From the NCBI RefSeq assembly GCF_000319305.2, contig NZ_AMWJ02000001.1:434001-498000 (forward strand): a DNA stretch of 64,000 nucleotides. The letters run 5' to 3'. Under the pieces are notes generated by a model. That model searched no databases. It was not told the origin of the DNA and saw only the letters and a program-made list of their open reading frames with translations. Source of the DNA: Pseudomonas bharatica CSV86. GTDB taxonomy: Bacteria > Pseudomonadota > Gammaproteobacteria > Pseudomonadales > Pseudomonadaceae. Made by a program: the position numbers and the translations under genes. Below, one piece after another: positions 19,604 through 29,787 of this stretch (its first letter is position 1; each line of letters starts with the position of its first letter).

Positions 19604-20524
19604 TCAGGACTGTTTTTCGTCCGCGGCTTTGTCGGTGGGGTTCTCGATCAGCTTCTTCAGTTCGTCGCTCATCGGGAACTGCAGGTTCAGGCCTTTTGGC
19701 GGCACTGGCTGCTGGAACCACTTGTCGTAGATCTTGTTGATCTCGCCGGACTTGTAGAGGGCGACGATGGCGTCATCCACGGCTTTCTTGAAGGCCGGGT
19801 CGTCCTTGCGCACCATGCAACCGTAGATCTCGTACGACTGTGGAGTACCGGTGATGACCCAGTCGCTCGGTTTCTTGGCCTTGGCCATTTCGCCGGCGAG
19901 CAGGGCGTCGTCCATCATGAAGGCCACGGCGCGGCCGCTTTCCAGCATGTTGAAGGCTTCGCCGTGGTCCTTGGCGGAGATCACGTTCATCTTCATCTGC
20001 TTGTCGGCGTTCATTGCCTTGAGCAGGCGCTCGGAGGTGGTGCCGGCGGTGGTCACCACGTTCTTGCCGGCCAGGTCCGGGAAGTCCTTGTAGGCGGGTT
20101 GACCGTCCTTGACCTTGGTCAGCAGGCGGGTGCCGACTTCGAAGATGCCGACCGAGAAGGCTACCTGCTGCTGGCGCTCGACGTTGTTGGTGGTGGAGCC
20201 GCATTCCAGGTCGACGGTGCCGTTCTGCACCAGCGGGATACGGGTCTGGGAGGTGACCAGGTTATAGCGGGCCTTGAGGTCTGGAGCGTTCAGCTCTTTC
20301 TTCAGGTGTTCGACCACCGCTACCTGGATGTCGTGGGAGTAGCCCACTGGCTCCGGCTTGCCGGCCAGGTAGGAGAACGGGATGGAGGAGTCGCGGTGGC
20401 CCAGGGTGATGGTGCCCGAGTCCTTGATCTTCTTCAGGGTGCCGGTCAGCTCTTCGGCCATGACCGGGGAAGAAATCACGGCGGCTGCGATTGCAGCGCC
20501 CAACAGATGACGAACGATACGCAT
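19604..20524 (-). CDS. aatJ: AatJ, periplasmic glutamate/aspartate-binding protein
   Basis: A 306-residue solute-binding protein of the GltI type with a signal peptide (MRIVRHLLGAAIAAAVISSP, cleavage after VMA). The mature part shows the family's GTITLGHRDSSIPFSYLAG and VGYSHDIQ segments. The ATG at 20524 follows a GAGGA ribosome site. It is the first gene of aatJQMP and is preceded by a sigma-54 promoter and sites matching the AauR motif. Confidence 0.92.
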   Translation of the reverse strand: MRIVRHLLGAAIAAAVISSPVMAEELTGTLKKIKDSGTITLGHRDSSIPFSYLAGKPEPVGYSHDIQVAVVEHLKKELNAPDLKARYNLVTSQTRIPLVQNGTVDLECGSTTNNVERQQQVAFSVGIFEVGTRLLTKVKDGQPAYKDFPDLAGKNVVTTAGTTSERLLKAMNADKQMKMNVISAKDHGEAFNMLESGRAVAFMMDDALLAGEMAKAKKPSDWVITGTPQSYEIYGCMVRKDDPAFKKAVDDAIVALYKSGEINKIYDKWFQQPVPPKGLNLQFPMSDELKKLIENPTDKAADEKQS

Positions 20525-20630
20525 CGAATTTTCCTCGAAGTGTGCTTGTTTTTCTTATGAGGCCGTTGGCCGGCCGTTCGTTCAGCGACCGCTGCGTTTG
20601 TACAACGGCGCATCCGGGTTGTGAGTGTAG

Positions 20631-20646
20631 AGCATGAGTCGTGCCA
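20631..20646 (-). promoter_or_regulatory. Sigma-54 promoter of aatJQMP
   Basis: On the minus strand the sequence is TGGCACGACTCATGCT. It matches the RpoN consensus TGGCACG-N4-TTGCW at all but one position, with the required GG and GC spacing. It lies about 105 bases before the aatJ start codon. It fits with AauR being a sigma-54 activator. Confidence 0.85.
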
Positions 20647-20723
20647 GGCCGTGATTTCGATCATCAAAGCCCGTCCTACAGGGGTAGCAGAGGTTTTTGA
20701 CGGAGGTTTTACAGGCTGGAATG

Positions 20724-20768
20724 TACGGCGGGCCGAATAGTGCGGGGCAGGGCGTTCGGGAAACCGAA
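20724..20768. promoter_or_regulatory. AauR-type upstream activating sites
   Basis: A perfect TTCGGGAAACCGAA lies at 20755-20768, matching TTCGG-N4-CCGAA, the motif I recall being proposed for AauR in P. putida. A weaker copy, TACGGCGGGCCGAA, lies at 20724-20737. Both are about 80-130 bases upstream of the sigma-54 promoter, a typical enhancer distance. Confidence 0.8.
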
Positions 20769-20811
20769 CGGCTTATAAACATCTTGTTTCATGTGCCGGT
20801 CTTTCGGGCCT

Positions 20812-20882
20812 CATCGCTGGCAAGCCAGCTCCCACAGAGTCGGCAGCGCCGCGGACCCTGTGGGAGCTGGCTTGCCAGCGAT
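20812..20882. repeat. REP doublet (REPIN), class A
   Basis: Inverted pair TCGCTGGCAAGCCAGCTCCC / GGGAGCTGGCTTGCCAGCGA spaced by about 30 bases, just past the 3' end of glpD. Confidence 0.9.
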
Positions 20883-20906
20883 AGGGCCCTCAGCAGCACT
20901 GAAAAA

Positions 20907-22427
20907 TCAAGCAGCTTGGTTCAATTCCCGGCGTTGCAGATAACCCGCCAGGTTCTGCTGCTCAGCCTCGGTCATGAACAGCCCCAGCTTGCTACGCCGC
21001 CACAGGATGTCCTCGGCCGAGACGGCCCACTCTTCCCGGCACAGATAATCCACTTCCCGCGCGAACAGCCCGCCACCCATGGCTTCACCGAGGTCTTCCG
21101 GCCCCTTGGCGCCATCCAGCAACTGCCAGGTGCGGCTGCCATAGGTCAGCGCCCAGCGCCGGGCCAGTGCCGCCGGCAGCCAGCCGAAGCGGGCGAGGAT
21201 CTCGTCGCACAGCGCCTGCGGTGTGCTCATGCCTTCGCCCCCTGGCAGCGGTGCAGTGGCGGTCCAGCTTGCGGTCATCCGGGGGAACCACGGCGCCAGT
21301 TCTGCCATGGCCGATTCGGCCAGCTTGCGGTAGGTGGTCAGCTTACCGCCGAACACCGACAACAGGGGCGCCTGGCCGTCCTGGGAGGACAGCGCCAGGG
21401 TGTAGTCGCGGGTTACCGCCGACGGATTGTCCGATTCGTCGTTGCACAGCGGGCGTACGCCGGAATAGGTGTGGAGGATGTCGTCGCGGCTGAGACGCTG
21501 CTTGAAATGCTGGTTGACCACCTTGAGCAGGTAGCCGGTTTCCTCTTCGCTGATTTTCACCTGGGCCGGATCGCCGCTGTACTCGCGATCAGTGGTGCCG
21601 ATCAGGGTGAAGCGCTCCAGGTAGGGAATGCAGAAGACGATGCGCTGGTCTTCGTTCTGCAGGATGTAGGCGTGCTCGCCCTCGTAGAATTTCGGCACGA
21701 TCAGGTGGCTGCCCTGGATCAGGCGGATGCCATAGGGGGCGTCGAGCTGCAGGTCGTCCTTGATGAACTTCGCCACCCAGGGGCCGGCGGCATTCACCAG
21801 CGAACGGGCCTGGATGCTTTGCAGGCTGCCATCGGCATGTTCGATCTGCACGTTCCACAGCTTGCCGTGGCGGCTGGCGCTGACGCAGCGGGTGCGGGTG
21901 CGGATATGCGCACCGCGCTCGCGGGCGGCCATGGCGTTGAGGGTCACCAGGCGGGCGTCGTCCACCGCGCAATCGGCGTATTCGAAACCGCGGGTGATCT
22001 CCGCCTTCAGCGGGTTTTCCGGGCCGAAGCGCAGGCTGCGCGAAGCGCCAAGCTTCTTGCGCTTGCCGAGGTTGTCGTAGAGGAACAGGCCGGCGCGGAT
22101 CATCCAGGCCGGGCGCAGGTGCGGCCGGTGCGGCAGAACGAAGCGCATCGGCTTGACGATATGCGGCGCCTTGGCCAGCAGCACTTCGCGCTCGGCCAGT
22201 GCTTCGCGGACCAGGCGGAATTCGTAATGTTCGAGATAGCGCAAGCCACCATGGATCAGCTTGCTGCTGGCCGAGGAGGTGTGGCTGGCAAGGTCATCCT
22301 TTTCGCAAAGGAACACCGACAGGCCGCGTCCGGCCGCGTCGGCGGCGATGCCGACGCCATTAATGCCGCCACCGATGACGACGACATCATAGATTTCGGC
22401 AAGGGTGGGAGCATTGGACTGGGACAC
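20907..22427 (-). CDS. glpD: GlpD, aerobic glycerol-3-phosphate dehydrogenase
   Basis: A 506-residue FAD enzyme that oxidises sn-glycerol-3-phosphate to dihydroxyacetone phosphate and feeds electrons to ubiquinone at the inner membrane. The dinucleotide-binding motif DVVVIGGGINGVGIAADAAG lies near the N terminus, followed by HTSSASSKLIHGGLRYLE and VRPLCNDE. A GTG start at 22425-22427 is chosen: it has a GAGG ribosome site about 7 bases before it, whereas the 14-codon extension upstream (MFRKDIK...) runs into the operator region. It is the last glp gene on this strand and has its own promoter region after glpR. Confidence 0.9.
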   Translation of the reverse strand: MSQSNAPTLAEIYDVVVIGGGINGVGIAADAAGRGLSVFLCEKDDLASHTSSASSKLIHGGLRYLEHYEFRLVREALAEREVLLAKAPHIVKPMRFVLPHRPHLRPAWMIRAGLFLYDNLGKRKKLGASRSLRFGPENPLKAEITRGFEYADCAVDDARLVTLNAMAARERGAHIRTRTRCVSASRHGKLWNVQIEHADGSLQSIQARSLVNAAGPWVAKFIKDDLQLDAPYGIRLIQGSHLIVPKFYEGEHAYILQNEDQRIVFCIPYLERFTLIGTTDREYSGDPAQVKISEEETGYLLKVVNQHFKQRLSRDDILHTYSGVRPLCNDESDNPSAVTRDYTLALSSQDGQAPLLSVFGGKLTTYRKLAESAMAELAPWFPRMTASWTATAPLPGGEGMSTPQALCDEILARFGWLPAALARRWALTYGSRTWQLLDGAKGPEDLGEAMGGGLFAREVDYLCREEWAVSAEDILWRRSKLGLFMTEAEQQNLAGYLQRRELNQAA

Positions 22428-22463
22428 GGCACGGCCTCTCGAAAGTCGTTTGATATCTTTTCT

Positions 22464-22574
22464 GAACATTAATGTTCACATTCGAAAATGTTAGCCGAAC
22501 AAAAAGCCCGCCACCAGTCGCTTTTCATAGAAAATACTGATCGGATGACAAACAAGTGAAAAATTTCGAACATT
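22464..22574 (-). promoter_or_regulatory. Probable GlpR operators before glpD
   Basis: A perfect palindrome GAACATTAATGTTC lies at 22464-22477. Related half-sites follow: ATTCGAAAATGTT just after it and TTTCGAACATTG near 22563-22574. Repeated CGAACATT-like half-sites in front of a GlpR target suggest operators, possibly with looping. The assignment to GlpR is by position. Confidence 0.5.
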
Positions 22575-22612
22575 GACGCCGCCACCGGGTGCAGTGGCGG
22601 ATCGAGGCGGGA

Positions 22613-23368
22613 TCAGACGACTTCGAGGCGGATCTTGTGCTGGTTGAGCAACTGGGTGAGGGCGCTGACCGGTGCCTGGTCGGTCACCAGACAGTCGATC
22701 AGGCTGATCGGGCCCAGGCGTACCATGGCGTTGCGCCCGAACTTGCTGGAGTCGGCAGCGAGGATTACCTGGCGCGCGTTGGCGATGATCGCCTGGGATA
22801 CGCGTACTTCCTGGTAATCGAAGTCCAGCAGGCTGCCGTCCTCGTCGATGCCGCTGATGCCGACCAGGGCGAAGTCCACCTTGAACTGATTGATGAAATC
22901 GACACTGGCCTGGCCGACCACGCCACCGTCGCGGCGCACGTTGCCGCCGGCCAGTTGCACCTCGAAATCGTCCTTGGCGCTGAGGATCGACGCTACATGC
23001 AGGTTGTTGGTGATGATCTTCAGGTGGCTGTGGTTGAGCAGCGCACGGGCGATGGATTCAGTAGTGGTGCCGATATTGATGAACAGCGAGGCATGGTCGG
23101 GAATCTGCCGCGCCACGGCTTCGGCGATGCGCTGCTTCTCGTCGCGCATCTGGTCGGCACGCATGGCATAGGCGGTGTTTTCGATACTGGAGTCGTAGGC
23201 CGCGCCACCGTGATAACGGCGTAGCAGATTGACCTCCGCCAACTGGTTGATATCGCGGCGGATGGTTTGCGGAGTGACGACGAACAACTGCGCCATTTCC
23301 TCGATGCTGACGTAGCCGCGTTCACGGACCAGTTCGAGAATTTGCTGTTGGCGTGGAGGCAGATTCAT
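22613..23368 (-). CDS. glpR: GlpR, DeoR-type repressor of glycerol genes
   Basis: A 251-residue DeoR-family regulator: N-terminal helix-turn-helix ([20 protein letters not shown] followed by [19 protein letters not shown]) and a sugar-phosphate-sensing domain ([39 protein letters not shown]). The ATG at 23368 follows AAGGA with 7-base spacing; the longer frame to 23518 runs through the glpK 3' end. GlpR is released by glycerol-3-phosphate, the GlpK product, so damage to GlpK could lock it in repression. Confidence 0.92.
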   Translation of the reverse strand: MNLPPRQQQILELVRERGYVSIEEMAQLFVVTPQTIRRDINQLAEVNLLRRYHGGAAYDSSIENTAYAMRADQMRDEKQRIAEAVARQIPDHASLFINIGTTTESIARALLNHSHLKIITNNLHVASILSAKDDFEVQLAGGNVRRDGGVVGQASVDFINQFKVDFALVGISGIDEDGSLLDFDYQEVRVSQAIIANARQVILAADSSKFGRNAMVRLGPISLIDCLVTDQAPVSALTQLLNQHKIRLEVV

Positions 23369-23492
23369 GGGCGTCCTTTGGGGCAGCCGAAAAATTCTGC
23401 AATGATGCCGGAGGAAGGTGCCGGGGACCAGCCTGAAGGCGGCCTCGGCGTGGCTTGCAGCGCAGTCGGAACTGCGCCGCAGTGCTGAAACG

Positions 23493-23566
23493 TTATTCCT
23501 CGTGCGGTTCCCAGTCACGGGTACGATCGACTGCCTTGAGCCAGCCGCGGTAGAGCTTTTCTTTTG
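23493..23566 (-). pseudogene. glpK: Detached 3' end of glpK
   Basis: On the minus strand this encodes [20 protein letters not shown] followed by E and a stop codon, the native C terminus of GlpK. It includes the 8-base target duplication TTCTTTTG at 23559-23566. The rest of glpK resumes at 26552, after the insertion element. It has no start and is not expected to be made on its own. Confidence 0.95.
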
Positions 23567-23624
23567 GGGTATACGGATTTAATGGTTGATGGGGCACCTT
23601 TACCCCACCAACCTGATACCATTA

Positions 23625-24902
23625 TCAGATGGTTGATAGATCGACTCCGTAGTTGAGTTCCTCTGCGAAGTCCGGCAGTCCGTAACCGATGGTTTTCTTG
23701 TAGAAAGGAGAGACCTTCGCAGTCGGTGCCTTCTTCTTGTGCTTCGTGGTGTAGAGCATTCGTGCCCGCATCACCTCGAAGGAGTAACCGCGCCCTTCAC
23801 GGTTCTTGTCCTTGGCCAGTCGGTTGATGGACTCCGTGTAAGCGTTGGTGACGGGCATGTCCGTCTCGAAGTAGGTCATGGTCTCTTCGCGCCAGTTTCC
23901 CACTGCCCTGACCAGATCGCTCCAGACTTCCTTTTGGCCCTTCGGGATGGTGGCTATCCACTCGTCCAGGGCGGCTTCTGCCTGGAGCCGTGTGGTGGCG
24001 TCCCAGATGCCGTAGAAGCGCTCCTTGTGCTCGTAGGCGGCCAGCAGTTGCGGGAACGCGCCTGTCCAGGTCTCCATGATGAGGCGCTCCCGGTCTGAGA
24101 CTTCGTGAGCGCGTTTCAGCAGGATTTTCCGGTCTCCCTTGAGAGTCCGGCTCTGGGACGGTTTCAGCTCCTTTCTGAGGCCCTTGCGCACTCTCTCTAG
24201 GGCATCGTTGGCCATGCGCACCACATGGAACTTATCGACCACGATACGGGCCTGGGGCAGCACAGCCTTGACCGCTGCCCGGTAGGGGTTCCACATGTCC
24301 ATGCTGACGATCTCGACCTTCTGCCGGTCTTTCAGCTTCATCAGGTAGTTGGTCACCACGTCCTGGCGGCGGGTGGCCAGCAGGTCGAGCAGGGTTCGCT
24401 CCTCAATGTTGGTCAGAATGCAGCGGTAGCGCTTGTTCAGGTATAGCTCGTCAATGCCCAGGATGCGGGGCGTCTCGAAGCGGTGCCAGCGCCCCAGGAA
24501 CTCGGCGCGGGCGTTGAAGATGTCGCGCACCGTCTTCTCGTCCAGGCCGGTCTGTGCCGCCACAAAGGTGTAGGGGTGGTTGAAGGATTCCTTCTCCACG
24601 TACTCATGCAGCCGCAGTGTCATACGGAATCCGTCCACCATCTCCGGTAGCTGGGGCCTGAATGTTGTCTTGCAGGCCCGGCAGGTGTATCGGCGGCGGA
24701 CCACCCAGAGAGTGACCCGCTTGCCGTGGATGGGCAGATCACGATAGGGAACGTCACGCTTGCCGAACCGCACGAACTCACCCTGCACGCCGCACCCCTC
24801 GCAGGCTACTGGTGTAGGTGCTTCAAGCCGAAAATGTATGTCTTCATTCTGCTCATCAGAATCCACCAACTGGTACCCAGGAAGGCTTAACGAATTAATC
24901 AT
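23625..24902 (-). CDS. tnpA: ISL3-family transposase (copy 1)
   Basis: A 425-residue transposase. The N terminus has a zinc-finger-like region (CEGCGVQGEF ... YTCRACKTTF). The catalytic region shows the ISL3 DDE pattern: GIDELYLNKRYRCI, SMDMWNPYRAAVKAV, VVDKFHVVRMAN, and the glutamate in NAYTESINRLAKDKNREGRG. The frame is intact, so the element is potentially active. It starts 12 bases after the permease stop and is read in the same direction, toward the cut glpK end and glpR. Confidence 0.93.
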   Translation of the reverse strand: MINSLSLPGYQLVDSDEQNEDIHFRLEAPTPVACEGCGVQGEFVRFGKRDVPYRDLPIHGKRVTLWVVRRRYTCRACKTTFRPQLPEMVDGFRMTLRLHEYVEKESFNHPYTFVAAQTGLDEKTVRDIFNARAEFLGRWHRFETPRILGIDELYLNKRYRCILTNIEERTLLDLLATRRQDVVTNYLMKLKDRQKVEIVSMDMWNPYRAAVKAVLPQARIVVDKFHVVRMANDALERVRKGLRKELKPSQSRTLKGDRKILLKRAHEVSDRERLIMETWTGAFPQLLAAYEHKERFYGIWDATTRLQAEAALDEWIATIPKGQKEVWSDLVRAVGNWREETMTYFETDMPVTNAYTESINRLAKDKNREGRGYSFEVMRARMLYTTKHKKKAPTAKVSPFYKKTIGYGLPDFAEELNYGVDLSTI

Positions 24903-24914
24903 CTCCCGCCTTGA

Positions 24915-25949
24915 TCAGAAAAACAGGTAGGTGGCGTAACCGGCAATCATCGCCATAGCAAAAATGACTGCTAAAAACGCCGCTAAAAGCTTCAGCGTGA
25001 ACAAAGAGCGCAACAGAATGAGCTCAGTCAGGCTGGCTCCGGCACTGCCGATGATCAACGCTAGCACCGTCCCGGCACCCACGCCTTTGGCCATCAGAGC
25101 CGCTGCCAGAGGTATGACGGCTTCAGCGCGAATATACAACGGCACGCCGATGACAGCGGCAACTGGAATGGCAAAGGGATTATCTGGGCCTGCATACTGC
25201 TCCAATAAGTCAGTGGGCATGAAACCATAGATCACGCTGCCAATCGCAATACCGATGAGCAGGTAAGGCAACACATCGATAAAGTCCGACCAAGCTTCCC
25301 GCCACACACCACTGTACTTCCCTTCTTTCTTAACCGTGACAGTGGGTTGACTGTCACAGCATTCGCTAGACGTAGAGACTGTTGTCTTCCTATCAGCCCC
25401 GCAAGAAGCCGTCTTCGGAGTGGTGTCGCAGCTGTTGGTGCCGCAACTCGATGCGGTCGATGTAGCACTGCACGGGCTTGCTGATGAACTACATCCACTG
25501 CTCTCTTGTGTCGCCGTCCGGCGCACATAACGCTCGAAGCCAAGCGTGTGAAGCAGCCATCCGGCACCTACCGCGACCACCAAAGCGGCGAGCACATAGA
25601 TAGCAGTAAGTGTCCATCCAAACGTGGCAACCAGCAGGCCGACGACGATAGGATTCAGCAACGGAGATGAGAAAAGAAACACCATCATCGGCCCAAAACC
25701 GGCCCGTGCCCGAATCAACCCTTTCAACATGGGGATAGTCGAGCAACTACAGAAGGGCGTTATAGCTCCTAAACCAGCAGCAAGAAAATAGCCTCGCTTC
25801 CCACTGGAAGTCAGTAACGCTTCCACCTTGGATGGTGGGATGTGACGTTGAAGAACTCCGACCAGCAAGCTAATGCCAATGAATAAAACCGATAGCTCGA
25901 TAGCGAGAAAGGCGAACATGCCTAGAGCGTCTTGGAGTTGAGATGACAT
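24915..25949 (-). CDS. ArsP_1/DUF318-type permease with a cysteine-rich loop (copy 1)
   Basis: A 344-residue membrane protein in two halves of about four helices each. The family motif TPFCSCSTIPMLKGL is present near residue 65. The halves are joined by a loop of about 60 residues (about 148-207) that is very rich in Ser, Thr and Cys (SSGCSS, SPCSAT, SSCGTNSCD, SCGAD, ECCD), probably binding a thiophilic metal or metalloid. Relatives export organoarsenicals or Cu/Zn; the substrate here is unknown. It is divergent from an ArsR-type gene with a promoter of TTGACA-17-TAGGCT between them, and a GGAG ribosome site precedes ATG 25949. Confidence 0.8.
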   Translation of the reverse strand: MSSQLQDALGMFAFLAIELSVLFIGISLLVGVLQRHIPPSKVEALLTSSGKRGYFLAAGLGAITPFCSCSTIPMLKGLIRARAGFGPMMVFLFSSPLLNPIVVGLLVATFGWTLTAIYVLAALVVAVGAGWLLHTLGFERYVRRTATQESSGCSSSASPCSATSTASSCGTNSCDTTPKTASCGADRKTTVSTSSECCDSQPTVTVKKEGKYSGVWREAWSDFIDVLPYLLIGIAIGSVIYGFMPTDLLEQYAGPDNPFAIPVAAVIGVPLYIRAEAVIPLAAALMAKGVGAGTVLALIIGSAGASLTELILLRSLFTLKLLAAFLAVIFAMAMIAGYATYLFF

Positions 25950-25965
25950 TCAATATTACTCCTAT

Positions 25966-26047
25966 ATTTCTAGTATTGTCGAAATGATGTACGCAGCCTA
26001 CTTGCGTTTATCCGACCTGTCAACTATAATTCTAGAAACATCGAATT
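25966..26047. promoter_or_regulatory. Divergent promoters and twin operators for the ArsR-type regulator (copy 1)
   Basis: Two matching 20-bp sites lie at 25966-25985 (ATTTCTAGTATTGTCGAAAT) and 26028-26047 (AATTCTAGAAACATCGAATT), each with 5-base arms 10 bases apart. The permease promoter on the minus strand is TTGACA (26018-26023) and TAGGCT (25995-26000), 17 bases apart. The regulator promoter on the plus strand is TTGCGT (26002-26007) and TATAAT (26025-26030), also 17 apart. One site overlaps the regulator's -10, the other the permease leader, so the regulator probably represses both. Confidence 0.75.
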
Positions 26048-26060
26048 ATTGGGGCGTGCT

Positions 26061-26375
26061 ATGGATCACGAAAAGGTTGCAGCCAGCTTAGCTGAGCTAG
26101 GGAATAGTCACCGACTGTCCGTGTTCCGCTTTCTGGTCAAAGCTGGCCATGATGGGGCTTCGGTCGGAGATATCCAGAAGGGGCTGGGTATTCCTGCTTC
26201 GACGCTATCACATCACCTTGCGCGCATGGCCAAGGTAGGGCTGATCCGGCAGGAGAAACATAGCCGCACGATTGTCTGTATACCCGAGTATGGGCACCTA
26301 GAGAATTTGATCGGTTTCTTACAAGAGGAATGTTGTGCAGGTGTCCGGATTGCGCATGAACCAGAACCGCTTTGA
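26061..26375 (+). CDS. ArsR/SmtB-type metalloregulator (copy 1)
   Basis: A 104-residue winged-helix repressor. The DNA-reading helix lies in VGDIQKGLGIPASTLSHHLA and the wing in LIRQEKHSRTIVCIPE. Possible metal ligands are the cysteine in IVCIPEYGH and the C-terminal pair EECCAG. ATG 26061 is preferred to the in-frame TTG at 26049, which lies inside the operator. It is divergent from the permease and likely releases its operators on binding a metal or metalloid. The ligand is not known. Confidence 0.8.
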   Translation: MDHEKVAASLAELGNSHRLSVFRFLVKAGHDGASVGDIQKGLGIPASTLSHHLARMAKVGLIRQEKHSRTIVCIPEYGHLENLIGFLQEECCAGVRIAHEPEPL

Positions 26376-26509
26376 CGCTTGCCCAGCTCTCGCTGTCCTC
26401 CCTAGTCAGCATCGCTATGAAGACTCAGGCGAAGGTGGAAACAGAAAATTGGCAGTAGAGTAGGCTGAAGAGGATCAATCAGATAATCCGCTGAGAAAGA
26501 TTTTCTTCT

Positions 26510-28030
<1,521 letters not shown>

Positions 28031-28882
28031 TCAGGACGCCTGGGTCTTGCCTTGAGCGGTGTCGTCGCTCGCGGCGGTGGCCGCAGCGGGGCTCGGCAGG
28101 CTGCGGGAGAACACGCCGCGGTACAGCGCGGCGCCAAGACTGGCTCCCATGATCGGCGCGAAAACCGGAACGAGGAAGTAGGGAATCTCGCGACCGCCGG
28201 TAAAGGCGACTTCGCCCCAACCGGCGAGGAAGGTCATCAGCTTGGGCCCGAAATCACGAGCCGGGTTCATCGCGAAGCCGGTCAGCGGGCCCATGGCGCT
28301 ACCGATCACGGCGATCAGCAAGCCGATCAGCAGCGGGGCCAGCGGGCCGCGGGGCAGGCCATTGTTGTCGTCGGTCAGGGCCATGATCACGGCCATGAGG
28401 ATGGCGGTGATCACCACTTCGACGAGGAAGGCCTGGCCGGTGGACAGGGCCGGATGCGGGTAGGTGGAAAACACCGAGGCCAGCTCGAGGCTGGCCTGGC
28501 TGCCACGGACCAAGGCATGGGTCTGTTCGTAATCGAAGAACAGGTTGCTGTAAAGCGCGTATACGAGCGCCGCACCGCAGAAGGCGCCGGCGACCTGAGC
28601 GAGGATATAGAAGGGCAGTTTGCCTTTTTCGAAACCGGCGAACAGGCACAGGGCGATGCTCACTGCCGGGTTCAGGTGCGCGCCGGAAATCCCGGCGGTC
28701 AGGTAGATCGCCATGCTTACGCCGATCCCCCAGATGATGCTGATTTCCCAGAGGCCGAAGCTGGCACCCGCGACCTTGAGCGCGGCCACGCAACCGGTGC
28801 CGAAGAAGATCAGCAGCGCGGTGCCGAAGAATTCCGCCAGGCATTGGCTGGATAACGTCGGTTGTTGTAGAGCAGTCGTCAT
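28031..28882 (-). CDS. glpF: GlpF, glycerol facilitator
   Basis: A 283-residue aquaglyceroporin of the MIP family with six helices and both pore signatures: GAHLNPAVSIAL and GFAMNPARDFGPK. The aspartate after the second NPA box marks the glycerol-conducting type. A GAGGT ribosome site precedes ATG 28882. It is first in the glpF-glpK operon and lets glycerol diffuse into the cytoplasm for trapping by GlpK. Confidence 0.95.
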   Translation of the reverse strand: MTTALQQPTLSSQCLAEFFGTALLIFFGTGCVAALKVAGASFGLWEISIIWGIGVSMAIYLTAGISGAHLNPAVSIALCLFAGFEKGKLPFYILAQVAGAFCGAALVYALYSNLFFDYEQTHALVRGSQASLELASVFSTYPHPALSTGQAFLVEVVITAILMAVIMALTDDNNGLPRGPLAPLLIGLLIAVIGSAMGPLTGFAMNPARDFGPKLMTFLAGWGEVAFTGGREIPYFLVPVFAPIMGASLGAALYRGVFSRSLPSPAAATAASDDTAQGKTQAS

Positions 28883-29183
28883 TCGATACCTCGGTTCTTG
28901 TTGTTGTGAGGCGCAGTGAGCGCTCGACGGAAAGCCCGGCGGAAATCCCCATTTCCGGTCAGGCGGGGGTGGACATGCACCTTATAAGGGCAGCTATATT
29001 CAGAAACGAAAAAATATAGACAAGAAACGCTGATGTCAAAGGTCGAAAGCGAACCATGATTCATAAACTGACTGGCGGCCCACATGTCGTCCGGGCCTCG
29101 TCCTACAAGCCGATGGTTGTATGTCGGGATTTGTCCTACAGTAGCCAGCGAATCGAAACCGAACATCGCTGTTGGAGCCTTGC
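28883..29183. other. Gap between glpF and ybaK
   Basis: Divergent promoter region without a gene. It includes a likely glpF promoter at 28995-29023 and A/T-rich sequence with TTTCGTTTC-like and TCGAAAGCGAA segments that could bind GlpR. Confidence 0.6.
28995..29023 (-). promoter_or_regulatory. Possible glpF promoter
   Basis: On the minus strand TTGTCT (29018-29023) and AATATA (28995-29000) are spaced by 17 bases, about 110 bases before glpF. The arms CTATAT/ATATAG around it form an inverted repeat that might be an operator. Confidence 0.35.
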
Positions 29184-29654
29184 ATGACCCCTGCTCTCGA
29201 TCTGTTGAAGAAGGTGCGCGCCGAACATCGCATTCACAGTTACGAACACGACCCCAAGGCCGCTTCCTACGGCCTCGAGGCGGCTGAAAAGCTGAATTTG
29301 AATCCGCAGCAGGTGTTCAAGACGCTGCTGGCGGCAACCGAGAAGGGCGAATTGCTGGTAGCGGTGGTACCGGTGGTGGGGACGCTGGACCTGAAGGCGC
29401 TGGCACAGGCTGCCGGGGCGAAGAAGTGCGAAATGGCGGATCCGGCGGCGGCGCAGCGTTCAACCGGCTACCTAGTCGGGGGAATCAGCCCACTGGGTCA
29501 GAAGAAACGTCTGAGGACTTTTATCGACAAATCCGCAGAGGATTTTCCGACCATCCACGTCAGTGCCGGGCGTCGGGGGTTGGAAGTGGAACTGGCGGCG
29601 GGGGTGCTGGCGGAGCATACCCAAGGGAAGTTTGCGGCGATCGGGAAAGAATAG
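29184..29654 (+). CDS. ybaK: YbaK/EbsC-type Cys-tRNA(Pro) deacylase
   Basis: A 156-residue single-domain protein of the YbaK family, which removes mischarged cysteine from tRNA(Pro). Typical segments are [48 protein letters not shown] and [13 protein letters not shown] 29184 follows a GGAG site. It is divergent from glpF. Confidence 0.9.
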   Translation: MTPALDLLKKVRAEHRIHSYEHDPKAASYGLEAAEKLNLNPQQVFKTLLAATEKGELLVAVVPVVGTLDLKALAQAAGAKKCEMADPAAAQRSTGYLVGGISPLGQKKRLRTFIDKSAEDFPTIHVSAGRRGLEVELAAGVLAEHTQGKFAAIGKE

Positions 29655-29675
29655 AAGCGTGAGCGTTGTGCTATC

Positions 29676-29781
29676 CCTGTGGGAGCTGGCTTGCCAGCGA
29701 TTTGGTTAGACCTGACAACATCATTGCTCAGGCCGGCCTCATCGCTGCGGTGCGGCGGTCCGACAAGCCAGCTCCCACAGG
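29676..29781. repeat. REP doublet (REPIN), class A, with a long loop
   Basis: CCTGTGGGAGCTGGCTTGCC at the left and GCCAGCTCCCACAGG at the right form an inverted pair across about 106 bases between ybaK and the ABC ATPase gene. The inner sequence is more diverged than in the other doublets. Confidence 0.75.
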
Positions 29782-29787
29782 AACCAG

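Larger units (their letters stand above)
20525..20906. other. Regulatory gap between aatJ and glpD
   Basis: No gene is seen. From left to right it holds the aatJ leader, the sigma-54 promoter (20631-20646), two AauR-type sites (20724-20768) and a REP doublet (20812-20882) that follows glpD. Confidence 0.8.
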
